Assembly: GCF_900538275.1 (NCBI RefSeq) | Contig: NZ_LR130778.1 | Span: forward strand, 3,220,001 to 3,284,000 | From: Petrocella atlantisensis | Lineage (GTDB): Bacteria > Bacillota > Clostridia > Lachnospirales > Vallitaleaceae | Direction of reading: 5' to 3' | DNA: 64,000 nt | Shown: one piece after another, positions 1 through 9,509 of the stretch | Layout of the letters: each line of letters begins with the position of its first letter | Numbering within the stretch: position 1 is the stretch's first letter | The notes under the pieces: generated by a model | The model's database searches: none | Told to the model about the DNA's origin: nothing | The model's input: the letters and a program-made list of their open reading frames with translations, nothing else | Made by a program: the position numbers and the translations under genes

Positions 1-1
1 A

Positions 2-469
2 GTACCTTCACCAAAAGTTGCAACTTATGATTTACAACCTGAAATGAGTGCATATCAAGTCAGTGATGAGTTAGTAAAAGCAATTAAGGGTGGTATGCAC
101 GATCTAATTATTGTTAATTTTGCAAACCCGGATATGGTCGGCCATTCAGGTATCGTGTCAGCGGCAGTTAAAGCCATAGAGACTGTCGATCAATGTGTTG
201 GCGCTGCTTATGAAGCCCTAAAAGAAGTAAATGGTGTTATGTTTATATGTGCGGATCATGGAAACTCAGAACAATTGATTGATTATACAACCCATCAGCC
301 ATTTACTGCACATACAATTAATCCTGTACCATTTATACTGGTTAACGGAGATCCAGGTGTAACCCTAAGAGAAGGAAAATTGGCAGATATCGCACCGACT
401 TTATTAGATTTAATGGGTATTGAAGTACCAGAAGAAATGACCGGTAGATCTTTATTAGTAAAACCATAG
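2..469 (+). CDS. gpmI: 2,3-bisphosphoglycerate-independent phosphoglycerate mutase, C-terminal part
   Basis: The reading frame is open from base 2, so the gene starts before the window and only about the last 155 residues are present. GpmI interconverts 3- and 2-phosphoglycerate in glycolysis using two Mn ions. Visible family motifs are the metal-ligand segments [12 protein letters not shown] and [10 protein letters not shown] and the conserved [18 protein letters not shown] stretch just before the first ATG. The ATG at 44 is internal, not the start. The gene is followed by a strong terminator, and eno lies downstream beyond fabV, as expected for a lower-glycolysis cluster. Family identification is secure. 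Confidence 0.95.
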   Translation, partial: VPSPKVATYDLQPEMSAYQVSDELVKAIKGGMHDLIIVNFANPDMVGHSGIVSAAVKAIETVDQCVGAAYEALKEVNGVMFICADHGNSEQLIDYTTHQPFTAHTINPVPFILVNGDPGVTLREGKLADIAPTLLDLMGIEVPEEMTGRSLLVKP

Positions 470-507
470 AAAAAAGCTTATTATTATTGATATAGATTCA
501 GTAGATT

Positions 508-542
508 AAGATGGTAGTTGTCAATTGACCTACCATCTTTTC
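508..542 (+). terminator. Rho-independent terminator after gpmI
   Basis: AAGATGGTAG at 508-517 pairs with CTACCATCTT at 530-539 around a self-complementary GTCAATTGAC, followed by T residues. Confidence 0.85.
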
Positions 543-551
543 CTATGTTCT

Positions 552-618
552 CCAGGAAAGTCTATGCTAGGTTAATGCGTTGAAGCATCGCATTAACTAA
601 CAGGGAAGTCTTTCCTGC
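552..618 (+). repeat. Structured intergenic repeat, copy 1
   Basis: Nested inverted repeats: outer arms AGGAAAG (554-560) and CTTTCCT (610-616), inner arms TTAATGCG (572-579) and CGCATTAA (589-596), loop TTGAAGCAT. Two more copies with the same layout lie at about 4019-4078 and 7739-7800. The 470-787 intergenic gap otherwise holds the gpmI terminator and the fabV promoter. Function unknown. Confidence 0.6.
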
Positions 619-719
619 CGGAACAATTTGCAAGCAAAGCGATGCGTAGCCTCTTTGTTCTGATGAATAAGAGTCAAAGGAATATAGTGTACTTTCTTAA
701 AGTTTTATATGTACTGGGG

Positions 720-772
720 TTGACAAAAAACAGTTATTCAAGTAAAATTACTTTGAAAATCAAAGTAATTTT
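720..772 (+). promoter_or_regulatory. fabV promoter with FabT-like operator
   Basis: TTGACA (720-725), 17-bp spacer, TAAAAT (743-748). Overlapping the -10 and the expected transcription start is a perfect palindrome with 13-bp arms (744-756 and 760-772) whose core is ACTTTGAAAATCAAAGT. The TTTGA-N3-TCAAA core resembles the operator of the MarR-type fatty-acid repressor FabT. This implies repression of fabV by a FabT-like regulator; the regulator is not in the window. Confidence 0.75.
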
Positions 773-787
773 GATAGGAGATAAAAT

Positions 788-1978
788 ATGATAGTTGAAC
801 CGAAAGTCAGAGGATTCATATGTACAACTGCCCACCCAGAAGGATGTGCAGCAAGTGTCAATCATCAAATAGCTTATGTTAAAAATCAAGGCACTTTAGA
901 AGGCCCAAAGAATGTACTGATTATCGGTGCATCAACCGGTTATGGTTTGGCGACGAGAATCGTATCCATGGCTGGGTGTAGCGCCAATACCCTTGGTGTC
1001 TTTTATGAAAGAGAATCCAACGGAAAAAAAACAGCAACGGCTGGTTGGTATAATACAGCAGCTTTTGAAGTGGCTGCAACTGATGCAGGTTTGTATGCTT
1101 CAAGTATAAACGGCGATGCCTTTTCACATGAGATTAAAGAACAAGCAATAGAAAAAATCAAAAAGGAAATGGGTAAAATAGATCTCGTGGTCTACTCACT
1201 CGCTGCTCCTAGAAGAATAGATCCTGACACAGGTGAGAAATATGGATCTGTACTTAAACCGATTGGACAATCATATACAAACAAATCCATTGATGTTATG
1301 CAAGGTCAAATAACAGAAGCCACAATTGAACCTGCAACGACAGAAGAGATTGAAAACACCATCAAAGTTATGGGTGGCGAAGACTGGGAATTATGGATTA
1401 AAAAACTTTTGGAAGCAGATGTGTTGGCGGAAGGTGTAAGAACCATTGCCTATTCTTATATTGGTCCGGATATCACTTTAGCTATGTACCGTGAAGGAAC
1501 CATAGGTAAAGCGAAGGAGCATCTTGAACACACCGCTAAGGACCTTACAGCCTTGCTAAAAGACTTAGAAGGTGTTGCCTATGTGACCGTTGCAAAAGCG
1601 TTGGTGACACAAGCCAGTGCAGCTATTCCTATTGTTCCGCTCTATATTGGTGCACTGTACAAGGTTATGAAGGCAAAAGGTACCCATGAAGGGTGTATTG
1701 AACAGATTTATAGATTGTTTAAGGACTTTTTGTATGCCGATGAGGTTAAGACAGACGAAGAGGGTCGTATTCGTACAGATGATTATGAAATGGAAGCAGA
1801 TGTACAACACGATGCAATAGCATTATTTGATCAAGTAACTACAGATACTTTGCAGCAAGTGCTGGATATTCAGTCTTATCAAGATGAGTTTTTCAAGCTT
1901 TTTGGCTTTGGTTTTGATGAAGTGGACTATGAGCAAGACGTTGAGGTTAAGGTGGATATACCGAGTATTGAGTTATAA
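788..1978 (+). CDS. fabV: Trans-2-enoyl-CoA/enoyl-ACP reductase FabV
   Basis: A 396-residue protein of the FabV/TER family, which reduces the trans-2 double bond of enoyl-ACP or enoyl-CoA with NAD(P)H in the last step of fatty acid elongation or in butyryl-CoA formation. It begins with the typical MIVEPKVRGFICTTAHPEGC. The Rossmann motif NVLIIGASTGYGLATRI lies at about residues 42-58, and the catalytic Tyr234-x8-Lys243 motif is present in MYREGTIGKAK. Length matches the family. An AGGAG site ends 7 bases before the ATG. It has its own promoter and palindromic operator and a strong terminator behind it, so it is a single-gene unit between gpmI and eno. Confidence 0.95.
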   Translation: MIVEPKVRGFICTTAHPEGCAASVNHQIAYVKNQGTLEGPKNVLIIGASTGYGLATRIVSMAGCSANTLGVFYERESNGKKTATAGWYNTAAFEVAATDAGLYASSINGDAFSHEIKEQAIEKIKKEMGKIDLVVYSLAAPRRIDPDTGEKYGSVLKPIGQSYTNKSIDVMQGQITEATIEPATTEEIENTIKVMGGEDWELWIKKLLEADVLAEGVRTIAYSYIGPDITLAMYREGTIGKAKEHLEHTAKDLTALLKDLEGVAYVTVAKALVTQASAAIPIVPLYIGALYKVMKAKGTHEGCIEQIYRLFKDFLYADEVKTDEEGRIRTDDYEMEADVQHDAIALFDQVTTDTLQQVLDIQSYQDEFFKLFGFGFDEVDYEQDVEVKVDIPSIEL

Positions 1979-1995
1979 GAGATATATATTAATAG

Positions 1996-2059
1996 CAGTA
2001 AGTATTTATTCTCAGATTGTCTGAAGGGAAAGACTGGAGAAGAATGCTTACTGTTTTTT
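1996..2059 (+). terminator. Terminator after fabV
   Basis: A long imperfect hairpin opens with CAGTAAG (1996-2002) and closes with CTTACTG (2047-2053), followed by six T. The same AGCAGTAAGT arm is used in the terminator at 7671. Confidence 0.8.
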
Positions 2060-2156
2060 GCATGTAGATAGATTGTAATAATGCGTCTAGATAGAAAAGA
2101 CTATAGTTGATGAAAATGATTCTCAAAAAATAGTTTTAAATCTTGTACGATTATAG

Positions 2157-3533
<1,377 letters not shown>

Positions 3534-3568
3534 TTGAATCAAATAAGATAATAAAGTTAATTTTATAT

Positions 3569-3603
3569 GGGGTTACCGATTCGATGATCGGTAACCCTTT
3601 TTG
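3569..3603 (+). terminator. Terminator after eno
   Basis: GGGTTACCGAT (3570-3580) and ATCGGTAACCC (3587-3597) form a perfect 11-bp stem with a 6-base loop, then a T run. Confidence 0.95.
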
Positions 3604-3612
3604 AAAAAAACA

Positions 3613-3641
3613 TTGCAACAATTTGGGGTTTATGATAATAT
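3613..3641 (+). promoter_or_regulatory. secG promoter
   Basis: TTGCAA (3613-3618), 17-bp spacer, TAATAT (3636-3641), 27 bases before the secG start codon. Confidence 0.65.
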
Positions 3642-3667
3642 GTTAATGTTGACTAGGAGGTGTAATT

Positions 3668-3916
3668 ATGGCAGCATTATTAGTATTGGTTAAAGTATTA
3701 TATTTTGTCTTATGTATCGCATTGATTACCGTTGTATTGTTTCAAAAAGGTAAGACTGCAGGACTATCAGGTGCAATTGGTGGCGCTGGAGAATCATACT
3801 GGGGAAAAAATAAAGCGCGTACAATGGATGGTAAATTACAGAAAGCAACCGTTGCTTTGGCAGTAGGATTTATTGTCTTCGCATTGTTGATTTCATATGT
3901 TGAGAAGTTTGTATAA
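3668..3916 (+). CDS. secG: Preprotein translocase subunit SecG
   Basis: An 82-residue protein with two membrane segments (about residues 5-23 and 57-77) joined by the glycine-rich cytoplasmic loop KGKTAGLSGAIGGAGESYWG, the hallmark of SecG. SecG is the small accessory subunit of the SecYEG protein-export channel. An AGGAGG site lies just before the ATG. A perfect terminator follows directly. The position directly after eno is frequent in Firmicutes. Confidence 0.93.
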   Translation: MAALLVLVKVLYFVLCIALITVVLFQKGKTAGLSGAIGGAGESYWGKNKARTMDGKLQKATVALAVGFIVFALLISYVEKFV

Positions 3917-3955
3917 AAAATACGCTAATGTGTAGATGTAGTATGAAGTAAGTAG

Positions 3956-3982
3956 AAAACACCAGATTACTGGTGTTTTTTT
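3956..3982 (+). terminator. Terminator after secG
   Basis: AAAACACCAG (3956-3965), loop ATTA, CTGGTGTTTT, then further T residues to 3982. Confidence 0.95.
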
Positions 3983-4018
3983 AATTCTTTAGGAGCGTGT
4001 TCGGCAAAGTTGGCCACT

Positions 4019-4078
4019 TGAAAGTCATACTTTAGTATTCCGCCTTGAAGCATGGCAGAATACGTCAAAGACCTTTCA
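4019..4078 (+). repeat. Structured intergenic repeat, copy 3
   Basis: Outer arms GAAAGTC and GACCTTTC; inner arms GTATTCCGCC (4035-4044) and GGCAGAATAC (4054-4063) with one mismatch; loop TTGAAGCAT identical to copy 1. The stem sequence differs completely from copies 1 and 2 while pairing is kept. Confidence 0.55.
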
Positions 4079-4118
4079 TAGCTTGTATTTTTTTTTACTA
4101 TTTTGACGGATCGGAAAG

Positions 4119-4127
4119 TGGTATAAT
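4119..4127 (+). promoter_or_regulatory. Extended -10 promoter for the MFS gene
   Basis: TGGTATAAT gives an extended -10 (TGnTATAAT) 24 bases before the start codon. No good -35 at 17 bp spacing. Confidence 0.55.
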
Positions 4128-4150
4128 GAAAAAAACGAGGGAGGTATGGC

Positions 4151-5389
4151 ATGTCAAATCCTATAAAGCTTTCACAAAAAGAAAAGAGTTGGATTTTATA
4201 TGATTGTGGTAACTCAGCTTATTCAATGGCGATAACAACAGCACTTTTTCCGGTTTACTTTGGTATGTTTAGAGGCGGAAGTGGTATGGATATCGGTTAC
4301 TTCAATTCCATAGCCAGTATTTTAGTCGCCCTTATAAGCCCTATACTGGGCACCATTGCAGACTATAAAGATGTAAAAAAACGTTTTTTTGCTTTTTTTG
4401 CCCTATTGGGTATAATATTCACCGGCGCTATTGCTGTGGTACCCAATGGTCAGTGGCAACTTTTGATTGGTGTCTATATCGTGACTGCAGTTGGTTTTTC
4501 TGGTGCCAACATTTTCTATGACGCTTTTTTGGTGGATGTATCCATAGATGCCAATATGGACTCTGTATCCACAAAAGGCTTTGCTTTTGGATATATTGCT
4601 TCTGTCGTCCCATTTACCATATCGCTTGTGGTTGTGTTTTTAATTGGTTTAGATCAGATGCTAGGTTACCAACTTGGCTTTGTTATTACCGCTTTGTGGT
4701 GGGGTTTGTTTACAATTCCAATGCTAAGGCATGTTCGTCAAGTCCATTACGTAGAAAGAGAACCCCAACCAATTAAAAACAGTTTTATACGATTGGGACG
4801 CACCTTTATGAATATTAGAAGGCATAAAACGGTATTTATGTTTCTGATTGCTTATTTTCTTTATATTGACGGTGTGGATACCATTATCAAGATGGCTGTA
4901 CCTTATGCTACAGATTCACTTGGACTGGACCCTACAGATGTATTTATGCTCCTTGGTATATTGTTGGTAATTCAGCTGATTGCGTTTCCATGTGCTTTAA
5001 TATATGGTGTTTTGGCTAAAAGATACTCAACCAAGAAAATGATTGTTGTTGCAATCATAACCTATATCATAACGACCATCTTTGCTTTCACGATGACTCA
5101 GTTATGGCACGTGTTTGTACTAGGAGGTCTTATTGGTTCCGCACAAGGTGGTATACAGGCACTTAGCCGTTCCTATTTTGCAAAAATCATACCTAAGAAT
5201 AATTCCAATGAGTTTTTTGGCTTCTATAACATATTTGGCAAATTTGCGGCTATTATCGGACCGACATTGATGGCACTTGTAGCTACCATTACAGGTGTGA
5301 CCAGATACAGTATTCTGGCCATTATACCTTTATTTATTCTGGGTCTTATACTTTTCCTTTTTTTACCGGAATATCAAAGTGAAAATTAG
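4151..5389 (+). CDS. MFS transporter, UMF1/Atg22-like
   Basis: A 412-residue integral membrane protein with about 12 hydrophobic segments. The N-terminus (KSWILYDCGNSAYSMAITTA followed by LFPVYF) is characteristic of the UMF1 family of the major facilitator superfamily, related to yeast vacuolar effluxer Atg22. The substrate of bacterial members is not established, so none is assigned. A second signature is GSAQGGIQALSRSYFAKIIP in the C-terminal half, with GFYNIFGKFAAIIGP after it. It is preceded by an extended -10 promoter and a GAGGGAGG ribosome site and appears monocistronic. Confidence 0.88.
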   Translation: MSNPIKLSQKEKSWILYDCGNSAYSMAITTALFPVYFGMFRGGSGMDIGYFNSIASILVALISPILGTIADYKDVKKRFFAFFALLGIIFTGAIAVVPNGQWQLLIGVYIVTAVGFSGANIFYDAFLVDVSIDANMDSVSTKGFAFGYIASVVPFTISLVVVFLIGLDQMLGYQLGFVITALWWGLFTIPMLRHVRQVHYVEREPQPIKNSFIRLGRTFMNIRRHKTVFMFLIAYFLYIDGVDTIIKMAVPYATDSLGLDPTDVFMLLGILLVIQLIAFPCALIYGVLAKRYSTKKMIVVAIITYIITTIFAFTMTQLWHVFVLGGLIGSAQGGIQALSRSYFAKIIPKNNSNEFFGFYNIFGKFAAIIGPTLMALVATITGVTRYSILAIIPLFILGLILFLFLPEYQSEN

Positions 5390-5440
5390 TAATGATGCAT
5401 TAACCCGTAACTGCAATTTAATAATTTAAATAGAATAGGC

Positions 5441-5469
5441 TTGATTTTAGAGCAAAACTATGCTAAAAT
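5441..5469 (+). promoter_or_regulatory. asd promoter
   Basis: TTGATT (5441-5446), 17-bp spacer, TAAAAT (5464-5469). A short inverted repeat GTGTTTC-atag-AAACACAC follows in the leader at about 5490-5508. Confidence 0.7.
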
Positions 5470-5529
5470 ACGCCTAGTAAAGACAAATGTGTTTCATAGA
5501 AACACACACTAAAAAATGAGGTGCTAAAA

Positions 5530-6612
5530 ATGAATAATTTTAATGTAGGTATCGTCGGTGCGACAGGCATGGTCGGTCAGAGATTTATAACATTACTTGA
5601 AGACCATCCTTGGTTTAATATTGTAGTTCTAGCAGCAAGCCCTAGGTCAGCCGGGAAAAAATATAAAGATATTATGGGTGACAGGTGGGCAATGAGTAGC
5701 CCTATTCCGGAGTTTATTGGTGAAATGATGGTTGAAGATGCAAGCAATGTGGATAAAATTGCCGCTATGGTTGATTTTATTTTCTGTGCGGTTGATATGG
5801 ATAAGCAAGCGATCAAAGATCTTGAAGAAGCCTATGCAAAGGCAGAAGTACCGGTAGTTTCTAACAATTCTGCTCATAGGACAACACCGGATGTACCGAT
5901 GGTTATACCTGAAATCAATCCTGAGCATCTAGAAGTTATAGCAGCACAAAGAAAGAGATTAGGTGTATCAAGAGGTTTTATTGCGGTTAAACCCAACTGT
6001 TCAATACAGAGCTATGTGCCGGTTTTTCAAGCACTTAAGGAATATGGTCCAAAAGAAGCGGTCATCTGTACATATCAAGCGATATCAGGGGCAGGAAAGA
6101 CCTTTGAATCATGGCCTGAGATGGTAGATAATGTTATTCCATATATAGGCGGTGAAGAAGAAAAAAGTGAACAAGAACCGCTTAAGATATGGGGACAGGT
6201 TAAGGATGGTATTATAGTGAAGGCTGCTTTGCCGCTTATATCAGCACAATGTATCCGTGTAGCTGCTTTAGATGGACATATGGCAGCTGTATCCGTAAGA
6301 TTTGATAAAAAGCCTACAATAGATGAGATGATACAAAAGCTCAATAGTTATGAAGGAAGACCACAAACCTTAAAACTACCCAGTGCTCCTAAGCAATTTA
6401 TTAAGTACATGATAGAGGATAATCGTCCTCAGACACGCTTGGATCGCGATTATGAAAATGGCATGGGCATCTGTGTAGGACGTTTACGTGAAGACCATAT
6501 ATATGATTACAAATTTGTAGCCTTATCCCATAATACTGTTAGAGGCGCAGCAGGTGGTGCGGTATTAATAGCAGAACTTCTTGCTGCTGATCACTACATA
6601 ACAAAAAAATAG
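5530..6612 (+). CDS. asd: Aspartate-semialdehyde dehydrogenase
   Basis: A 360-residue enzyme that reduces aspartyl phosphate to aspartate semialdehyde with NADPH, the branch point to lysine, threonine and methionine. It has the N-terminal NADP motif VGIVGATGMVGQRF, the catalytic cysteine in KPNCSIQS, the substrate segment SGAGKTFESWPE and the late VALSHNTVRGAAGGAV. The PNCS environment and length look closer to the archaeal/fungal-type family than to the usual bacterial Asd, which is my judgement only. The frame opens with GTG at 5521, but ATG 5530 has correct spacing from GAGGTG. No other amino acid pathway genes are adjacent. Confidence 0.93.
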   Translation: MNNFNVGIVGATGMVGQRFITLLEDHPWFNIVVLAASPRSAGKKYKDIMGDRWAMSSPIPEFIGEMMVEDASNVDKIAAMVDFIFCAVDMDKQAIKDLEEAYAKAEVPVVSNNSAHRTTPDVPMVIPEINPEHLEVIAAQRKRLGVSRGFIAVKPNCSIQSYVPVFQALKEYGPKEAVICTYQAISGAGKTFESWPEMVDNVIPYIGGEEEKSEQEPLKIWGQVKDGIIVKAALPLISAQCIRVAALDGHMAAVSVRFDKKPTIDEMIQKLNSYEGRPQTLKLPSAPKQFIKYMIEDNRPQTRLDRDYENGMGICVGRLREDHIYDYKFVALSHNTVRGAAGGAVLIAELLAADHYITKK

Positions 6613-6629
6613 ATTGCCTGGTGGTTATC

Positions 6630-6658
6630 TTGACAGTTAAAATCCATAAGTCTATAAT
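6630..6658 (+). promoter_or_regulatory. Consensus promoter for the pirin gene
   Basis: Perfect TTGACA (6630-6635) and TATAAT (6653-6658) with a 17-bp spacer. Confidence 0.85.
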
Positions 6659-6760
6659 TTAATTACGAAAGTATCAACGGAATAGATTATATGACCTTAG
6701 AAACTTAGTTATGATCTTATGCCATTAATAAGTTAGCAGTCAATTCGAAAGGGTGAGACC

Positions 6761-7585
6761 ATGTCGAAGATTAAAAGTTCCTTCTTGGCAAAGAGAACAA
6801 AGGACGAAATGGGGTTCTATCTGAATCGGATTTTTGGTCATGAAGAAGCCGCTGAATTTGATCCATTTTTACTTTTAGACTATGTTGAAGGTAATTCAGA
6901 TGAAGTGAAAAAGGGTTATCCATGGCATCCCCATAAGGGTATAGAAACTGTTACATACTTAACAAAGGGGAGTGCAACACATAAAGACAGCCTTGGTCAC
7001 GATGGAGAACTTAATCCTTTTGATGTGGAATGGATTACGGCAGGCAAAGGGATCTATCACCAGATGATACCTAAGACTGTGGATCCTTCAATTGAAGGTT
7101 TTAAGCTATGGATTAATATGCCGGCGATTAGAAAAGGACAAGATCCGGCTTATCAAGCCTTTAAGATGGGTGATTTGAAGCATATAAACAAAGACGGTAA
7201 GCATGTTAGGCTTATATCCGGATCTTATGAAGATGAAACAGGACCGGTTGAAAAAAGCGACCTTGATGTATTGCTTATGGATGTGGAATTATGGCAGGAT
7301 AATCATATTCAGATTATGCGCAATCCAATGAAAAACGGTTTTATTTTCATTTATCAAGGTTATGGTGTTATTAATGAAGAGGATTATATAAACCCTCTCA
7401 TGGCCTATAATCTTGAAAGTGGTTTATTGGATATTCGAAGTACATCATCAGAGTCTTTGAGGTTTATTTTCGCGGAAGCTTATCCGGTTGATGAGCCGAT
7501 AGCATGGAAAGGCCCTATTGTGATGAATACGTATAAGGAATTGGTTGAGACATTTAAGGATATTGAGATGGATAGATTTATTTAG
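6761..7585 (+). CDS. Pirin family cupin protein
   Basis: A 274-residue bicupin protein. The first cupin carries the pirin metal-binding region WHPHKGIETVTYL and the following ITAGKGIYHQ segment, equivalent to the HPHRGFETVTY and TAGRGI motifs of known pirins. Pirins bind one Fe or Ni; some have quercetinase activity and others act as redox-sensing cofactors, so the reaction here is unknown. An AAAGGGTGAG ribosome site precedes the ATG. Expression is from a perfect consensus promoter. The gene stands alone and is followed by repeats and a terminator. Confidence 0.9.
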   Translation: MSKIKSSFLAKRTKDEMGFYLNRIFGHEEAAEFDPFLLLDYVEGNSDEVKKGYPWHPHKGIETVTYLTKGSATHKDSLGHDGELNPFDVEWITAGKGIYHQMIPKTVDPSIEGFKLWINMPAIRKGQDPAYQAFKMGDLKHINKDGKHVRLISGSYEDETGPVEKSDLDVLLMDVELWQDNHIQIMRNPMKNGFIFIYQGYGVINEEDYINPLMAYNLESGLLDIRSTSSESLRFIFAEAYPVDEPIAWKGPIVMNTYKELVETFKDIEMDRFI

Positions 7586-7617
7586 GGGGTCCAGGAACTT
7601 CATGGTCGGTGTTGGTA
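7584..7617 (+). repeat. Short intergenic repeat, uninterrupted copy
   Basis: AGGGGGTCC followed directly by AGGAACTTCATGGTCGGTG and TTGGTA. The same flanks recur at 51462-51470 and 51579-51605, where about 108 bases of structured DNA separate them. The first bases overlap the pirin stop codon. Confidence 0.55.
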
Positions 7618-7670
7618 GAGTTGATAGACAATTTTTATAAGACTGTTTTCTAGTAGATTGAGCTGTCAAA

Positions 7671-7733
7671 AGCAGTAAGTGTGTTTTCGCAAAACCGTTG
7701 ATGGGTATAGCGAAAAAATACTTACTGCTTTTT
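7671..7733 (+). terminator. Terminator downstream of the pirin gene
   Basis: AGCAGTAAGT (7671-7680) pairs with ACTTACTGCT (7720-7729), with inner TCGC/GCGA pairing, followed by T residues. The arm sequence matches that of the fabV terminator. Confidence 0.8.
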
Positions 7734-7738
7734 AATCT

Positions 7739-7800
7739 CTAGGAAAGTCATACTTATGTTAATGTGTTGAAGTGTCGCATTAACCCTTCCATAGTCTGTA
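7739..7800 (+). repeat. Structured intergenic repeat, copy 2
   Basis: Inner arms TTAATGTG (7759-7766) and CGCATTAA (7776-7783), with a G-T wobble where copy 1 has G-C; loop TTGAAGTGT. Outer GGAA/TTCC pairing is weaker. The leading AGGAAAGTCATACTT is close to copies 1 and 3. Confidence 0.6.
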
Positions 7801-7828
7801 TGATTACGGTCTCCGACCCCGATTGGTA

Positions 7829-7857
7829 TTTACTATACTTTTAGGATACGTTATAAT
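7829..7857 (+). promoter_or_regulatory. Promoter of the condensin-like operon
   Basis: TTTACT (7829-7834), 17-bp spacer, TATAAT (7852-7857). It lies 73 bases before the 26-codon ORF that opens the operon. Confidence 0.7.
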
Positions 7858-7929
7858 TGATGGTGAATGATTTTTAGAGGAATGAATACAATGAGTATCT
7901 TATAGACCAATCAAAATCATATTGAGGAG

Positions 7930-8010
7930 ATGAGCTGTCATTTGTCAGAGGCGTATATACCACAAGAAGCCCTTACAAAGGATGAATTACAAAAGCTTAT
8001 AAGTGATTGA
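7930..8010 (+). CDS. 26-residue ORF leading the condensin-like operon
   Basis: A short frame encoding MSCHLSEAYIPQEALTKDEL and six more residues, with a GAGGAG ribosome site. Its TGA (8008-8010) ends two bases before the ATG of the next gene, which has no ribosome site of its own, so translational coupling is likely. It may be a real leader or microprotein. Alternatively it is the true N-terminus of the next protein separated by a frameshift: it is in a different frame. No family recognised. Confidence 0.45.
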   Translation: MSCHLSEAYIPQEALTKDELQKLISD

Positions 8011-8012
8011 CC

Positions 8013-9509
8013 ATGCATGAGTATATGAATATGTTAGGCGGCTATAAAGATAGAGTTGCTCGCATTGCACTTTTTGATGTTTTTCATCAGCTGGAAAATA
8101 AATTACAAAAAGATGATCAAGGTAGACCAATCGATTTCTTTGGGATTGGTCTTCTTGGGTTGCTTTTCTTTTTTGAAAACATGTTGATGCGTAATCAAAA
8201 AACCGGTATTAGAGAGCTGGCTGAATTTCTAAAAAAGATGATGGGGAAGGCAATAACCTTGGAGGATGAAGGCTACTTACGTCTGTCAAAGCAATTGGTA
8301 GATGCCATGCGTCCACCAAGTGGGAAAAGACTTACAAAATCTTTCTATAATTATGAAACCGGTGAGCCGGACCAAATTGAGTATGCACTTTTAAAAGCGG
8401 AACATTGGGATGCGGATAACAACATACAATACTACGCCTTGGCGGAAGAAGGTCTTGAGCTTATTTTTGCAACAAAAGAATATTTTAGTGAATTCCAGAT
8501 CTCCATTGGTCAATTGGTTCTAAGGAAGCAGTTGGAAAAAGGAGAATTTTCTGGTGCCCTTAGACAAGTGGATGAAATGCGCATCAGTGTCCACACGATT
8601 AAAGAAAAAATGTCCAAAATCAAACATGATGTTCAAAGGAATATTATATCAGATGATACGTACGAACGTTATAAAGAAATCATCGAAGATATCAACCGAA
8701 GACTGTATCAAGAACACGACGAGTTTAATGAGCTACGTACTTTCATAAAGGCCACGAAAAACAGATTAAACACAAGTCATACTATGACTACAGATAAAGA
8801 AACAAAAGCATTAGATTACATTGTTCGAATCGATAATGAACTTGAACATGTCCATTATCTTCATGCTTCATTATTAAATGAGAGCATAGAACTTAAAACA
8901 ACAGCCATTGAGGCAGCAGGCGAGTCCTTATACTATGCAGGCGTCACCTCTTTTAACTTTGATCAAGAAATCACAAGAAAAATGATGACAGCACCCCTAC
9001 CTTTTGAGACGGGTAAGGTCTTGGCTGCGCCCTTTTTGACAACCAAAAAATTCAGAACGTGGTCTTTACTTACAGTATTTGAGCCACAGGTTGTCGAGCA
9101 TAAAGAGATGCCGGTAAGTCATGGCTTCATGGAAGTTCAAGACGATTATAAGCCTGCAGACTTGTTGATCTTGCAGCAAGTATATAAATTCCTTTTGTCC
9201 CAAATGATGAAAGACTATGGCAATAGAACCCAAATGACCCTTGAAGAAACCTTACAAAAAGGCGAGCATGCTTACTATCATACAAGAGAATTTTTTGATC
9301 TCTGGATTCTTTTACATCAAAGATCGCCAATTCATATAAAATCAGTTCTGGAAAACGAAGAAGATTTGTTGCATCCTGCATTTGAAGCGTGTTTCTCCAC
9401 CTATGATCGTGTAGAAGTCGTGGAATCAGCCAAAGATATAGATGTGCAGACTTACTATACTGTAAAAGATATGATATTGAATTTAGGAGGTAATGAGGCT
9501 CATGAATGA
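8013..9509 (+). CDS. Condensin-like accessory subunit (MksF/JetA-type, putative)
   Basis: A 498-residue protein, first large gene of a three-gene SMC-like operon. The N-terminal half looks winged-helix-like. A central helical, charged region (about residues 175-270) is rich in Glu, Lys and Arg as in kleisin-type subunits. By position and size it corresponds to MksF/JetA of bacterial MksBEF and Wadjet systems, which bridge the SMC heads; I could not confirm the family by motif. Start chosen at ATG 8013; a TTG at 8007 is directly preceded by an in-frame stop. The end overlaps the next gene by 8 bases, indicating an operon. Confidence 0.55.
   Translation: MHEYMNMLGGYKDRVARIALFDVFHQLENKLQKDDQGRPIDFFGIGLLGLLFFFENMLMRNQKTGIRELAEFLKKMMGKAITLEDEGYLRLSKQLVDAMRPPSGKRLTKSFYNYETGEPDQIEYALLKAEHWDADNNIQYYALAEEGLELIFATKEYFSEFQISIGQLVLRKQLEKGEFSGALRQVDEMRISVHTIKEKMSKIKHDVQRNIISDDTYERYKEIIEDINRRLYQEHDEFNELRTFIKATKNRLNTSHTMTTDKETKALDYIVRIDNELEHVHYLHASLLNESIELKTTAIEAAGESLYYAGVTSFNFDQEITRKMMTAPLPFETGKVLAAPFLTTKKFRTWSLLTVFEPQVVEHKEMPVSHGFMEVQDDYKPADLLILQQVYKFLLSQMMKDYGNRTQMTLEETLQKGEHAYYHTREFFDLWILLHQRSPIHIKSVLENEEDLLHPAFEACFSTYDRVEVVESAKDIDVQTYYTVKDMILNLGGNEAHE

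Noticed and set aside
3967-4152. 61-codon minus-strand frame before the MFS gene
   Set aside because: It covers the secG terminator and the structured repeat; no ribosome site and an odd composition.
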